A DNA stretch of 5,543 nucleotides, from positions 1-5,543 of the forward strand of contig CAMLFJ010000253.1 in the NCBI GenBank assembly GCA_946479205.1. The letters run 5' to 3'. The DNA is from an uncultured bacterium. GTDB taxonomy: Bacteria > Methylomirabilota > Methylomirabilia > Rokubacteriales > CSP1-6. The notes under the pieces are model-generated. The model was given only the letters and a program-made list of their open reading frames with translations, was not told the origin of the DNA and did not search any database. The position numbers were made by a program, and so were the translations under genes. Shown here one piece after another: positions 4,970 to 5,543 of this stretch. The stretch's first letter is position 1; each line of letters starts with the position of its first letter.

Positions 4970-5543
4970 ATGGCGCAAGTCGTTGGATTCATTGGGCTTG
5001 GTATCATGGGTCGTCCCATGGCCAAGAACCTGCTAAAGGCCGGATATCCACTGGTTGTCCACAGCCGGAGCCAGGGGCCGGTGCAGGAGCTGGTCGGGGC
5101 AGGGGCCAAGTCGGCCTCGAGCCCGAAGGACGTCGCGGCCCGGTCCGACGTCATCATCACCATGCTGCCGAACTCGCCGGACGTGGAGCTGGTGGCGCTC
5201 GGCAAGGACGGCCTGATCGAGGGCGTCAAGCGCGGGCAGCTCTTCGCCGACATGTCCACGATCTCGCCGCTGGTCTCCCAGAAGGTCGGCAAGGCGCTCG
5301 GCGCCAAGGGCGTGCGCATGCTCGACGCGCCGGTCTCGGGCGGCGAGAAGGGGGCGATCGACGCCGCGCTGTCCATCATGGTGGGCGGCGAGAAGGCCGA
5401 CTTCGACGCGGCGCTGCCCGTCCTCCAGGCCCTCGGCAAGACCATCACCCACCTGGGGCCGCTCGGCGCGGGCGGGTTCACCAAGCTTGCCAACCAGATC
5501 ATCGTGGCGGTGAATCTCACCGCGCTCGGCGAGGCGCTCACGC
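4970..5543 (+). CDS. garR: 2-hydroxy-3-oxopropionate (tartronate semialdehyde) reductase, 3' end cut off by the window edge
   Basis: Beta-hydroxyacid dehydrogenase that would reduce tartronate semialdehyde to D-glycerate with NAD(P)H in glyoxylate/glycerate metabolism. 191 codons are present of a usual 290-300. Seen: Rossmann dinucleotide loop GFIGLGIMGRPMA (6-18); SDVIITMLPNSPDVELVALG (59-78), very close to E. coli GarR as I recall it; DMSTISP (94-100); substrate motif DAPVSGG (119-125); and the catalytic Lys172 with Asn175 in GAGGFTKLANQ (167-176 overall). Arg33 after the second strand (HSRS) may favour NADPH, an inference. The start is the ATG after GAGGT (4961-4965) with a short 4-base spacer; the Rossmann loop begins at residue 6 as is normal. 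3-Hydroxyisobutyrate dehydrogenase and other family members are the main alternatives; the PNSP and VALG wording favours GarR/GlxR. It is divergent from the trp leader and has no evident functional tie to it. Confidence 0.85.
   Translation, partial: MAQVVGFIGLGIMGRPMAKNLLKAGYPLVVHSRSQGPVQELVGAGAKSASSPKDVAARSDVIITMLPNSPDVELVALGKDGLIEGVKRGQLFADMSTISPLVSQKVGKALGAKGVRMLDAPVSGGEKGAIDAALSIMVGGEKADFDAALPVLQALGKTITHLGPLGAGGFTKLANQIIVAVNLTALGEALT

Overview
This is a GC-rich bacterial chromosomal window. It carries two amino-acid biosynthesis loci, one for arginine and one for tryptophan, separated by a small membrane-anchored protein gene and followed by the start of a beta-hydroxyacid dehydrogenase gene. 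No rRNA, tRNA, mobile element or CRISPR is visible. The taxon cannot be fixed from the sequence. The mix of a B. subtilis-type ArgR, an ArgD resembling betaproteobacterial forms and a rhizobial-type fused TrpE(G) suggests a GC-rich soil or sediment lineage of the Rokubacteria/Methylomirabilota or deltaproteobacterial kind. That is inference from remembered family likeness, not a search.

Layout. Positions 1-1833 (minus strand) form a tight operon read right to left: argR, a GNAT acetyltransferase, then argD, which runs off the left edge. Both junctions are 4-base start/stop overlaps (GTGA and ATGA), so translation is probably coupled. The argR start lies in the only strongly AT-rich patch of the window. 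That patch contains one near-perfect ARG box and one weaker one, spaced like a classical double ArgR operator, overlapping the predicted -10 and the first codons of argR. Positions 1932-2504 (plus) encode a DUF2939-like protein with one N-terminal membrane segment or signal anchor. Its 3' end overlaps the 3' end of the opposing trpE(G) gene by 65 bases. Positions 2440-4653 (minus) encode a fused anthranilate synthase, TrpE plus TrpG in one chain. Positions 4970-5543 (plus) are the 5' two thirds of a garR/glxR-type tartronate semialdehyde reductase gene.

The most notable content is in the 316-base gap between trpE(G) and garR. On the minus strand it holds a complete trp attenuation leader: a TTGACA -35 element, a 16-residue leader peptide with four Trp codons (MKSTRAGAWSWWWPSP), a hairpin whose loop contains the leader stop codon, a competing pairing, and a GC-rich terminator hairpin with a U-rich tail just before the trpE(G) ribosome binding site. 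The promoter spacing puts the predicted transcription start on or next to the GTG of the leader peptide, so it may be leaderless; the same reasoning applies to argR.

The window therefore shows two control strategies side by side: end-product repression by ArgR for arginine, and ribosome-mediated attenuation by charged tRNA-Trp for tryptophan. The trp and garR promoters lie back to back.
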